DNA of 43,728 nt. It comes from Syntrophobacterales bacterium. Its GTDB lineage: Bacteria; Desulfobacterota; Syntrophorhabdia; Syntrophorhabdales; Syntrophorhabdaceae. The notes under the pieces are model-generated. The model did not search any database and was not told the DNA's origin. It worked only from the letters and a program-made list of their open reading frames with translations. The stretch is taken from the NCBI GenBank assembly GCA_031274925.1, contig JAISPL010000042.1:1-43728 (forward strand), written 5' to 3'. A program made the position numbers and the translations under genes. Positions 29,923 to 37,559 of the stretch are shown here, one piece after another (within the stretch, counting starts at the first letter, position 1; the number at the start of each line of letters is the position of its first letter).

Positions 29923-30284
29923 TTTTTCTCTGCTGAGTATGGAAGATTCCGTATACTTTTTACAGCTTGTTTTGGTCTGTGTTCATTCTCCATCAGGGCG
30001 AAACGGACATATCCTTTACCATACTCTCCGAAGCCCATACCTGGAGACGAGGCAACTCTTGTATTCTGAAGCAGAAGCTTCGAGAATTCTATCAACCCCA
30101 TGGATTCTAATACCTCAGGTATTTTTGCCCATACAAAAAACATGGCTGCCTTCTGTTTTTCCCTTTCACTGGCCATATCAAGGTCTATAACGTCCTCGCC
30201 ACATTTTTTTGCTTCTATAAGGAGACCCTTTACCATGGCTAACGTATAGGGCGGAAGACTTGATATTCTGTAAAAATCGTTCAT
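29919..30284 (-). pseudogene. Internally deleted alanine-type aminotransferase
   Basis: The 121-codon frame joins the first 38 or so residues of a class I aminotransferase (MNDFYRISSLPPYTLAMV...GEDVIDLDM) directly to its last 80 or so (FVWAKIPEVLESMG, EFSKLLLQNTRVASSPGMGFGEYG, VRFALMENEHR). Family members of this AlaC-like group are about 390-400 aa and often lie beside hom. Everything in between is gone, including the PLP-binding lysine and the aspartate that binds the pyridine, so the product cannot be a transaminase. Frame is kept and the 4-bp overlap with hom is intact. The deletion point is near 30165-30172. An ATG at 30323 gives a longer but less likely start. Confidence 0.85.
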
Positions 30285-30383
30285 ACGAGTTGAAAAATAC
30301 CATATAACCGGTCCTACAATCAATACTAAAAGAAGCTATGGAAATCATTACTGTTTCATCAATTTACGATTCCGTGATGTCTA

Positions 30384-30866
30384 TCACAGCTTATATCTAA
30401 ATTTGCGCAGGAGTTCCTTCCTTGCCTTCTTATCTTCCTCTTTTTCCACGCCTTTCGGCCGTGCTCCGTCAATCACTCCTAGGATGCCGCCTCCCTCGTC
30501 CCCTACGGCGACGATCACTTCAAGGGGATTCGCAGTGGCGCAGAATACGTGACAGACCTCATGGCATGCCTTAATGGCATTCAATACGTTTATGGGGAAG
30601 CCGTCTTTCAGAAAGATGACGAAGGTGTGGCCGCAGGATAGGGCCAGCGAAGTCTCGCAGGCGCGCTTTATAAGGGCCTCATCGTTCCCTTCGTATCTTA
30701 CCAGACAGGGACCGCTTGCTTCCGAGAATGCAATTCCGAACTTCAATTGTGGCGAAGATCCCACAAGGATCTCGTACATATCTTCGGCGGTCTTTACGAA
30801 ATGTGACTGCCCTATCACGACGTTCAGGTCTTCAGGGATGTCGATCTTTATCGTTTTTATCTCCAT
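30384..30866 (-). CDS. Adenosine-specific kinase-like protein (PF04008)
   Basis: A 160-aa protein recognisable as the PF04008 family, named adenosine-specific kinase from the structure of an archaeal member. Conserved blocks are VIGQSHFVKTAEDMYE, LKFGIAFSEASGPCLVRYEGND, GHTFVIFLKDGFPINVLNAIK, VFCATANPLEVIVA and GGGILGVIDGA. It is cytoplasmic and of normal length. The ATG at 30866 has a GAGGAGG ribosome-binding site 10 nt upstream. It stands 100 bp from the aminotransferase remnant and 78 bp after the radical SAM gene. The kinase activity is a family-level inference. Confidence 0.85.
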   Translation of the reverse strand: MEIKTIKIDIPEDLNVVIGQSHFVKTAEDMYEILVGSSPQLKFGIAFSEASGPCLVRYEGNDEALIKRACETSLALSCGHTFVIFLKDGFPINVLNAIKACHEVCHVFCATANPLEVIVAVGDEGGGILGVIDGARPKGVEKEEDKKARKELLRKFRYKL

Positions 30867-30943
30867 TGCAGTTAAACCTCCTCATTCAATTTAGTAATGT
30901 TCAAAAGGGTTAATCACCTTACCTCAGCTGGTTTGATTCTTTG

Positions 30944-31906
30944 CTAAAATGCTATTAGCGTTGTGGCGACTCGCCTCGCGCCTTGCCCCGTGCCTTCAGT
31001 CTGGAAAGGCTCTTCCTTCAGGAAATCGGGCACGTAGAGAGGCGCACTCTCCAGTTCCTGTACAAAAACATTCTCGAAGCCGTGTTCACTCAAGAGTTCG
31101 AGAATGGGATTATACTCATCCTTCGTTATAATCCGGCCAAGCATGGGGTAGATAGAGGCTTCGTGGAGTGGAAGGAACTGCGCCATGAGACTGAGATATG
31201 TATCCGGGCCGAGTTTGTCTTTTATCCACGCTACTACCTCCCTGGAACCGGAGAGACTGTTGGGGAGTACAAGGTGCCGGATGAGGAGACCTTTTGATGC
31301 TATTCCGCCATTTATTGCTAGATTCCCCACCTGCGCCTTCATTTCGAAGATAGCTTTCTTTGCCCAGGCGGGATACTCCTGCGCATCGGACAGAAGCTTC
31401 CCTATCCGGTGGCTTGCGTACTTGAAATCAGGGACATAGATATCTATAAGCCCCTTAAGGAGCTCAAGCGCCTCCACATTCTCATAGGCGTTCGTGTTGT
31501 AAAGGAAAGGTATCATGATGCCCTTCTCTTTCGCCTCTCTAATAGCGGTGGCAATAAATGGTATATACGGCGTGGGACTCACCAGATTTATATTGTGGAC
31601 TCCCTGACTTTCGAGTGAGAAAAATATGTCGACGAGACCTTCTATGTCGTAGCGATTTCCTGTGCGCTGGTGGCTGATCTGATAGTTCTGGCAGTAGATG
31701 CACTTCAGATTGCACGAAGAGAAGAAGATGTTCCCTGACCCTCTGGAACCGGATATGGGAGGTTCCTCGCCGAAGTGGGGACCGCAATGGGCAATGAGGA
31801 TCTCATTCCCGACCATGCAATAACCCTGTTCGTCCTGCGATCTGTTTGCCTTACACCGTCTCGGGCAGAGCTCGCACTTACTTAACCGTGAAAGCACATC
31901 ATCCAT
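30944..31906 (-). CDS. Radical SAM protein, PflA-like (COG1313)
   Basis: A 320-aa radical SAM protein related to pyruvate-formate-lyase activating enzymes. The cluster motif is CNLKCIYCQNY (about 66-76). The N-terminus carries a second cysteine set, CELCPRRCKANR...GYC, expected to bind another Fe-S cluster. Later motifs include GVHNINLVSPTPYIPF and IDIYVPDFKYA. No glycyl-radical enzyme is in the window, so the partner is unknown; this subgroup is common in anaerobes. The C-terminal 20 residues are not typical. The gene is transcribed away from rpsU. Confidence 0.88.
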   Translation of the reverse strand: MDDVLSRLSKCELCPRRCKANRSQDEQGYCMVGNEILIAHCGPHFGEEPPISGSRGSGNIFFSSCNLKCIYCQNYQISHQRTGNRYDIEGLVDIFFSLESQGVHNINLVSPTPYIPFIATAIREAKEKGIMIPFLYNTNAYENVEALELLKGLIDIYVPDFKYASHRIGKLLSDAQEYPAWAKKAIFEMKAQVGNLAINGGIASKGLLIRHLVLPNSLSGSREVVAWIKDKLGPDTYLSLMAQFLPLHEASIYPMLGRIITKDEYNPILELLSEHGFENVFVQELESAPLYVPDFLKEEPFQTEGTGQGARRVATTLIAF

Positions 31907-32419
31907 GATAGTATTATACCAAAAAAGCCCGGTGAAACAAAGCGAGGCGGCTTCAAGTTGGTTTTTGTAAGGTCCGGTGACTTAAGGGTGTGTTCAAGGG
32001 GGGGGGCGGCGGCTTAAGCCGCGCTCAGTTTTGATGTCACCTGCGAGGCGGCGCCGTATTGATCCTTGATCTTTGCGTGCAGTCACGGAAAGGACCACGG
32101 GTATGTCGTCACCGTCTTCAGGACGGGCCGCCATAGTTCTGTCTGCATTGCTTACCGGCCTGACATTCTGTTTCCTTATCCTCTCCGGGCACGAACGCCG
32201 GATAATTTATATTCTAAACTTTCCATTGATTTTGAAAAGAAAACCAGCCCAAACAACTTACACGGAAATGGAAAGAGATATTCAATTTTAATCTTTACTT
32301 ATGGGCCAAATTGTATTATCTTAACGCTGACTTTTAAAGTGAATGGTACCCTGGAGCCTTTAAAAGCTCTGGGGTTTTACTTAAAGCATAGACGGTAAGA
32401 AAAGAAAGGGGTAAGAAGA
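31907..32419. other. Divergent spacer upstream of rpsU with hairpins
   Basis: This 513-bp spacer separates the radical SAM gene (minus) from rpsU (plus). It holds a run of nine G (31998-32006), a perfect 14-bp palindrome GCGGCTTAAGCCGC at 32009-32022, and the hairpin listed at 32349-32378. No gene is convincing: short plus-strand frames at 32066 and 32073 lack ribosome-binding sites and family resemblance, though one contains a hydrophobic stretch. Confidence 0.45.
32349..32378 (+). terminator. Terminator-like hairpin in the rpsU leader
   Basis: CCCTGGAGC (32349-32357) pairs with GCTCTGGGG (32366-32374) over 9 bp with two G-U pairs, an 8-nt loop, and is followed by TTTT. There is no plus-strand gene upstream for it to end, and it lies only 42 nt before the rpsU start, so an attenuator or a regulatory leader structure of rpsU is plausible. 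Confidence 0.4.
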
Positions 32420-32614
32420 TTGGATATAAGGGTTCAGGGCGACAATATTGAAAAAGCAATCAAAGATTTAAAACGCAAGCTCCAGATGGAAGGGCTTTTC
32501 AAGGAGATAAAGAAGAGAAGTTTTTACGAAAAACCTTCCGAAAAAGTCCGGAGAAAACAGCGTGAAGCCCAGAAGAGAAGGCTGAAATCCCTGAGATCAA
32601 AAAGACATGCGTGA
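32420..32614 (+). CDS. rpsU: Small ribosomal subunit protein bS21
   Basis: A 64-aa, very basic protein of the 30S subunit that helps mRNA binding near the 16S 3' end. It begins with the S21 pattern (VQGDNIEKAIKDLKRKLQMEG), contains the FKEIKKRSFYEKPSEKVRRK core and ends in a lysine/arginine-rich tail. The start is TTG at 32420, preceded by AAAGGGG. An unusual hairpin precedes it (32349-32378). After the stop lies a 12-bp palindrome (32653-32664) and a T-rich stretch near 32690 that may end transcription. Confidence 0.95.
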   Translation: MDIRVQGDNIEKAIKDLKRKLQMEGLFKEIKKRSFYEKPSEKVRRKQREAQKRRLKSLRSKRHA

Positions 32615-32652
32615 TGATCACCAGAGCGCCCCGCATCTGGGGGGCCTGGGCT

Positions 32653-32664
32653 GACCACGTGGTC
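32653..32664. repeat. Perfect 12-bp palindrome
   Basis: GACCACGTGGTC reads identically on both strands and lies between rpsU and the GH3-like gene, 67 bp before the latter's start. It could be an operator for the recycling genes or part of an rpsU terminator; only the symmetry is certain. Confidence 0.35.
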
Positions 32665-32730
32665 CCGAACAGGGGTAAAATTTTTCTGTTTTTGGTTCAA
32701 AAAATACCTATCTGGTAGACTAACCTTCTC

Positions 32731-34077
32731 ATGTTGCACAGCGTCTCTTCCGGTTTAGCCACACTCGAAAAAAAAATTTATCAACTTGTCGTTGCCGAAG
32801 TGGACGGCGATCGTATCAGTGAGCTGTCTTATCAAAGCCATGTCGCCGGTTTGATGGGGAAGGGTGTCTCTGGTTTTGTTTTTTCAGGGGGCACAAAAGC
32901 GAACCTGAAATCCTTCGCGGCGTCTCTCCGCGCTCTCACGGTAACACCTCTTTTCATTGCATGCAAATTGATGGATGGTACCATGGGGCGGATGAGAGGT
33001 TTTACCGAATTTCCATCGCTTATGGCGCTTGCCGCTGCAGTTGACCTCAAAAAACCGGAGAATCTTAATTTGCTTAGATGTGTGCTAAATGCCATGGCCC
33101 GCGAGGCGATGGACTGCGGCATGAATGTGGCAGCCATTCCGGCATCTCTGGCGGCAGACTGCTGCCGCGGTGTGATTTGCAAAGAGGGGTCTTCAGAGGC
33201 CGGCAATCTGGCATGGATTCGGACCGAATCTATCCGTATCTTTGAGGAAGCCGGACTTTTGGTATATGAGAATAGCTGTCTGTCTGATCGTCGTGTCTTC
33301 TGTCGGGCTGTTTTGGGTGGTTGTCAGGAGTTGCCGTGCGATCCCGCTTCTGTGGTTTTTGATGATGTGAAAGAAAGGACGCCTGCCGGATGGTTCGAAA
33401 AAGACGTGAATATCCTGATCGTCTCGGACGATCCTGACGGTGTGGTGAGGGAGCTCGCCTTTGCTGTTACGGAAGGGAGAATCGCCGAAGAATGGATAGA
33501 CAGGGCCCTTGTCAGCATTGGAGCGGCAAAATCGCAGCAGTCCGAGCCCAGCGGGATCAAAGTCGATCAGGTCCTGAACGAGTGTCTGTCGCGGGAAATA
33601 TCCGAGATGGCAGTCACTTTAGTTAAAGGGAAGGGCAGGTTTTTCCCGCTCAGGGAATCTGACAACATTCCCCTTATATATGCTGGCGATGAAGCATACT
33701 TTCAAGCGTCGCCTCTCAGGTCCTATGTGAAGCAGGCGTCTCATGCAGGCAGGCCCCTTCACTCAAAAGAAAGGCCGGCAATGTTCCTGCTTTTTGGGGA
33801 TGCCGCATCCGAAGGACTGTCTGCCGCCGATTCAGGAAATGACGCGATGAAGTCGCTCTCACGTCTTATCCGGGCCACATCTCCCTCCGTGGTTGTTTCC
33901 TTCGGGAGCCCCCATGTACTCAGCCGGTTTAAGGATGCAGATGTCCTTATCGCAGCTTACGATTCCACCGGCTTTGCCCAGGAAGCGGTCTTCAAATGTG
34001 TTATCGGGGAGAGAAGATTCGAAGGACGACTCCCGGTTACGCTCAATATACCTGACAAAAGGGGCCGTCAGAAATGA
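32731..34077 (+). CDS. NagZ-like GH3 protein lacking catalytic motifs
   Basis: A 448-aa protein with the outline of a family 3 beta-N-acetylhexosaminidase but without its active site. The N-terminal part follows the NagZ pattern GVSGFVFSGG...PLFIACK...GRMRGFTEFPSLMALAAAV, yet the substrate-binding DQEGGxVxR is replaced by KLMDGTMGRMR. The KHFPGHG loop and the nucleophile aspartate are not present. DDPDGVVRELAFAVTEGRI and a C-terminal domain (about 290-448: VVVSFGSPHVL, LIAAYDST, GRLPVTL) match GH3 order. No signal peptide is seen, so it is cytoplasmic like NagZ. It overlaps ampG by 4 bp. It may bind muropeptides rather than cleave them, or the family may have changed chemistry. Confidence 0.65.
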   Translation: MLHSVSSGLATLEKKIYQLVVAEVDGDRISELSYQSHVAGLMGKGVSGFVFSGGTKANLKSFAASLRALTVTPLFIACKLMDGTMGRMRGFTEFPSLMALAAAVDLKKPENLNLLRCVLNAMAREAMDCGMNVAAIPASLAADCCRGVICKEGSSEAGNLAWIRTESIRIFEEAGLLVYENSCLSDRRVFCRAVLGGCQELPCDPASVVFDDVKERTPAGWFEKDVNILIVSDDPDGVVRELAFAVTEGRIAEEWIDRALVSIGAAKSQQSEPSGIKVDQVLNECLSREISEMAVTLVKGKGRFFPLRESDNIPLIYAGDEAYFQASPLRSYVKQASHAGRPLHSKERPAMFLLFGDAASEGLSAADSGNDAMKSLSRLIRATSPSVVVSFGSPHVLSRFKDADVLIAAYDSTGFAQEAVFKCVIGERRFEGRLPVTLNIPDKRGRQK

Positions 34078-35327
34078 CGGCATTGAGGATTCCCTCCTTC
34101 CTGAGATTATACTGCAGTCGTAATATGGTGGTCATGGCGCTCCTTGGTTTTTCCTCGGGGCTCCCTCTTTCTCTCTCAAGCGGCACTTTACAGGCTTGGC
34201 TTACCATAGCCGGGGTAGACATCCGGACTATAGGCATCTTTTCCCTTGTGGGTATCCCCTATACGGTAAAATTCATCTGGTCGCCCCTTATGGACCGTTT
34301 CGTCCTGCCGTGGCTCGGAAGACGGCGGGGATGGATAATCTCCGCCCAGGTTGTTCTCATGGCCGGCATCACGTGGATGGCGTTTTCTTCCCCCCAATAC
34401 TCACCTGCCGCCATTGCCGCCCTTGCTCTCCTGGTAGCATTTACCTCCGCATCTCAGGATATTGTGATTGACGCCTACCGGACTGACCTGCTTTCTGAAC
34501 GGGAACGAGGACCGGGGTCGGCCACATTCATAGCGGGATACAGGGTAGCCATGCTCACTGCAGGCGCCATCGCCCTCATCATGTCCGACCGGATAGGGTG
34601 GCGATGCACCTATCTTATTATGGCTGGACTGCTTGTGTTGGGTATGGCGGGGACCTTGGCTGGGCCGGAGCCTGACGGAAAGATAGCGCCTCCACGGAGC
34701 TTCAAGGAGGCTGTGTGGGGGCCTTTGAAAGATTTTTTTTACCGGCCCATGGCCCTAATGATCGTACTCTTCATCATGCTATATAAATTGGGCGATGCCT
34801 ATGCGGGAAGCATGACCACAACCTTTCTCCTGAGGGGCGTGGGGTTTACCGCGACCGAGGTAGGCACTATCAATAAGGTCCTTGGATTTGCCGCCACAAT
34901 TCTGGGGGCCATGTACGGAGGGGCCATGCTGGTACGTATCGGCCTTTTTCGGTCTCTCATGATTTTCGGTATCCTCCAGATGGTCTCTAACCTTTCTTTC
35001 ATGGCTATAGTCTGGACCGGCAAGAGTTACCCCATGTTTATTTTCGCGGTGGCCTTCGAAAATATAGCCGGTGGTATGGGCATGGCCGCTTTCATGGCAT
35101 TTATCATGGCAGTATGCAACAAGCGTTACAGCGCTACCCAGTTTGCCCTTCTTTCGTCCTTTTCCGCTCTGGGAAGAGTCTTTATCTCCCCTTTTTCCGG
35201 ATATGTTGTCAATTACCTCGGATGGGCCCCCTTCTTTTTTATTACCACCGTGACTGCCCTTCCTGGCCTGCTTGTGCTCTGGCGGCTGAAAGGTGAGGTT
35301 GGCCGTCTGGGAAAGGAACAATGGTAG
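34074..35327 (+). CDS. ampG: Muropeptide permease AmpG
   Basis: AmpG imports GlcNAc-anhydroMurNAc peptides from the periplasm for reuse. The 417-aa MFS transporter has about twelve membrane helices. Near the N-terminus it shows the AmpG patterns LLGFSSGLPLSLSSGTLQAWL and LVGIPYTVKFIWSPLMDR, then SQDIVIDAYRTDLL and, in the second half, LYKLGDAYAGSM. Length is normal for the shorter AmpG form. The start overlaps the GH3-like gene by 4 bp (ATGA). AmgK and MurU, converging from the right, would handle the imported MurNAc. Confidence 0.9.
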   Translation: MTALRIPSFLRLYCSRNMVVMALLGFSSGLPLSLSSGTLQAWLTIAGVDIRTIGIFSLVGIPYTVKFIWSPLMDRFVLPWLGRRRGWIISAQVVLMAGITWMAFSSPQYSPAAIAALALLVAFTSASQDIVIDAYRTDLLSERERGPGSATFIAGYRVAMLTAGAIALIMSDRIGWRCTYLIMAGLLVLGMAGTLAGPEPDGKIAPPRSFKEAVWGPLKDFFYRPMALMIVLFIMLYKLGDAYAGSMTTTFLLRGVGFTATEVGTINKVLGFAATILGAMYGGAMLVRIGLFRSLMIFGILQMVSNLSFMAIVWTGKSYPMFIFAVAFENIAGGMGMAAFMAFIMAVCNKRYSATQFALLSSFSALGRVFISPFSGYVVNYLGWAPFFFITTVTALPGLLVLWRLKGEVGRLGKEQW

Positions 35328-35786
35328 GGCTGGGGTATGGGCAATTGGCCAGGAGCTGTTTGCGCTTCATAGCTTCTGTCCATAGGCGGCGCACATGAAA
35401 TCATGACATAAGGATAGATAATGTTGTAATTCAGCCCATGTCCTCATGAAATGTACTCGTGAGGGGAGGGCGCCCAAAATAGGCTCGGTGTGGCGGTCTA
35501 TAGGTGCCCGTGCGCGGATGAGTCAAAGACCTGGCACCGCCATTTCTGTACGCGCTGCGCGACTCTAGCCCGTACGCGGAGGGGTGGTTCAAAATGGAAA
35601 AAGCTTTCAAAATAGATATCAATATATGTGGGTATTTATCGTGAGTATTTTTGCGCGCTGTCCCACCCCTAAGGTGTATTGCGGAAACATGGCATCCGTG
35701 GTCAATCCAAAAGTAAAGGTAACATGCAAATTTGCCCTCCAAGACTAACCCGGTGGACAGCCTGCCAATGGGCATTAAGGGGGAGT
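35328..35786. other. Spacer between convergent ampG and amgK
   Basis: 459 bp with no recognisable gene. A minus-strand frame continues across it from amgK in another phase but has no family resemblance. I see no strong terminator with a T-run for either gene. Confidence 0.45.
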
Positions 35787-36812
35787 TCATGGTAGTGGAG
35801 GAGTGTAGCTGTGGGATGAAATCCATGCCGTCCGGCATAAATCGACGAGTTCTCTGAGGCGGGGCAGCATAGATGCGTTTGATGCGGCGCGGCGAAGGTT
35901 CATAATTCCTGCCGGAATGTGCGCAAAAAACGGCGCGAGCCCTTTTTTTATACCTAAAAATCCGTATGCGCCCAAGGCCTGCATAAGCCGTTCCGCAGAT
36001 GCGTCCCAAAAAAGATCAGTAAAGCTGGTCCGGTCTATGTTCCATTCCGATAATTCGTAATAAAAATCGAGAAGCTCCTCAATCTCTTCCTCCAGCAGGG
36101 AGACGTAAGGGTCTAAGAGCAGTGACCCGAGATCATAGAAGGGACTTCCGAACCTCATTCCCTGATAATCAATGAGATAGGGTTCTCCGTCTCGGATCAT
36201 CACGTTCTGTGATTGAAAATCCCGGTGCACGAGACAGTGTGTCGTTGCAGAGAGCCGTCCTGCAAGGGCGGAAAGTTCCATTTCCAGTTCATCGGCAAAT
36301 GTTTGCTCAAGCTCAATCCCGCACGCGCCGGTCACAAAATTTTCTTTGAAATAGTCCCGCTCCCATTGGTAGAGGCGGGGATTGAATTCATCCATGAGCC
36401 TCACACGGCCGATGGGAAACGCTTTTTCAGGGAACGAATGGAGCCTGTATACCACGGCAAGGGTCTTCTTATAAAGGGTTTCTCTTGTCTCCCACGGGTC
36501 GTGGCGAAAGGACCAAAGGTCGGCCTGTCCCATGTCCTCCATGAGCATGAGGTGGTTTTCCGGATCGTGACGGATCAGGCGGGGAACAGGAAGCCCTATA
36601 TCGCGGAGGAATTCGGTGATGGCCGCATAGTATGAATTCTCCATTCGTGCGGGGTCGTACCGGATCAGTATATAGGTTGAAGTTTCCGCTTTCAGCCTAA
36701 AGAAGCTGCGGTCAGATCCCCTGGCGGTAAGCAGGGTTAATTCCATGGCGGCGGACCCTGCTTCTCCCAGAGTCTCCTCCGCGAATTTGATTAAATGGTC
36801 ACGGACTGTCAT
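35787..36812 (-). CDS. amgK: N-acetylmuramate/N-acetylglucosamine kinase
   Basis: AmgK phosphorylates MurNAc at C1 in the anabolic murein-recycling route. The 341-aa protein has the aminoglycoside-phosphotransferase fold: SDRSFFRLKAET (nucleotide loop), LMLMEDMGQADL (hinge), catalytic LVHRDFQSQNVM (HxDxxxxN, about 195-206) and LIDYQGMRFGSPFYDLGSL (metal-binding Asp). The 4-bp overlap with a MurU-like gene identifies it as AmgK rather than an antibiotic-resistance enzyme. It would feed MurNAc 1-phosphate to MurU. Confidence 0.9.
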   Translation of the reverse strand: MTVRDHLIKFAEETLGEAGSAAMELTLLTARGSDRSFFRLKAETSTYILIRYDPARMENSYYAAITEFLRDIGLPVPRLIRHDPENHLMLMEDMGQADLWSFRHDPWETRETLYKKTLAVVYRLHSFPEKAFPIGRVRLMDEFNPRLYQWERDYFKENFVTGACGIELEQTFADELEMELSALAGRLSATTHCLVHRDFQSQNVMIRDGEPYLIDYQGMRFGSPFYDLGSLLLDPYVSLLEEEIEELLDFYYELSEWNIDRTSFTDLFWDASAERLMQALGAYGFLGIKKGLAPFFAHIPAGIMNLRRAASNASMLPRLRELVDLCRTAWISSHSYTPPLP

Positions 36813-37525
36813 ATGTCATCTTTAGCCTTCAGGCTTTCATATTGAGCGATGGAGCCGATGTCGTGCCATTCTCCCTCGTCGATAATGATCCCCATGACCG
36901 AGCCAGGCTCTTTAACGATCCTCTTTACGAGTATCGGGATGATTGACCCTGCTTTGCGTGCTTCGATATGCTGGAGTAGCGACGTCTCCACTGCATAGAT
37001 CCCGCTGAATTGGCAGCTTTGATCTCCTGCGTGCCCGATGGTGTGGCGAAGGTCACACACCTCTTTGCGGGAATTGATATTCACATTTAGGAGGGGACCG
37101 CTGCTTCTCAGCGCCAGCGTGGCCTCCGGCCTTCTCGCTTCGTGCGCGTCCATGAGTCTCCGGACAGGCATCCCGCTTATTACATCGCCATTATAGCAGA
37201 GGATGGCCTCGTCGTTATCTATGAGGTCCTCTATATTCTTGAGGCCGCCTGCTGTGTCGAGAAGAATGGCCTCGTGACGGAAAATAATAGGAAAACCGCG
37301 CCATTTTTTGTCGGGAAACTTCTCAAGGTACACATTGGGACAATGATGGGTATTGATGATGAAGCGGTCCACGCCGGCTTCAAGGAGATGGTCCATGGCG
37401 TAAGTAATTGCCGGGCGGCCACCCACCGGGAGAAGCGGTTTCGGGCAGTGCTCGGTGAGCGGCCTCAGGCGGATCCCCAACCCGGCGCCAAGGATGAAAG
37501 CGGTTTTGAGTCTCCGCTTTCTCAT
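36809..37525 (-). CDS. murU: N-acetylmuramate 1-phosphate uridylyltransferase
   Basis: MurU makes UDP-MurNAc directly from MurNAc 1-phosphate, bypassing GlcN-6-P and MurA/MurB. The 238-aa nucleotidyltransferase has FILGAGLGIRLRPLTEHCPKPLLPVGGRP (GxGxRxxPLT...PKPLLP), CYNGDVI for metal binding, and WHDIGS near the end. The usual LAAG start of the signature is LGAG here. It overlaps amgK by 4 bp and begins 34 bp after the SpoIID-like gene. The product relieves dependence on the fosfomycin target MurA. Confidence 0.88.
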   Translation of the reverse strand: MRKRRLKTAFILGAGLGIRLRPLTEHCPKPLLPVGGRPAITYAMDHLLEAGVDRFIINTHHCPNVYLEKFPDKKWRGFPIIFRHEAILLDTAGGLKNIEDLIDNDEAILCYNGDVISGMPVRRLMDAHEARRPEATLALRSSGPLLNVNINSRKEVCDLRHTIGHAGDQSCQFSGIYAVETSLLQHIEARKAGSIIPILVKRIVKEPGSVMGIIIDEGEWHDIGSIAQYESLKAKDDI

Positions 37526-37559
37526 GACACCACGTCCCTGGTAATATGAATATCCGTGT

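Noticed and set aside
35431-36009. Minus-strand frame of 192 codons between ampG and amgK
   Set aside because: It overlaps amgK out of phase and has no family resemblance or ribosome-binding site.
35787-36812. Aminoglycoside resistance gene
   Set aside because: The fold is shared, but the 4-bp overlap with murU and the nearby ampG make AmgK the right reading.
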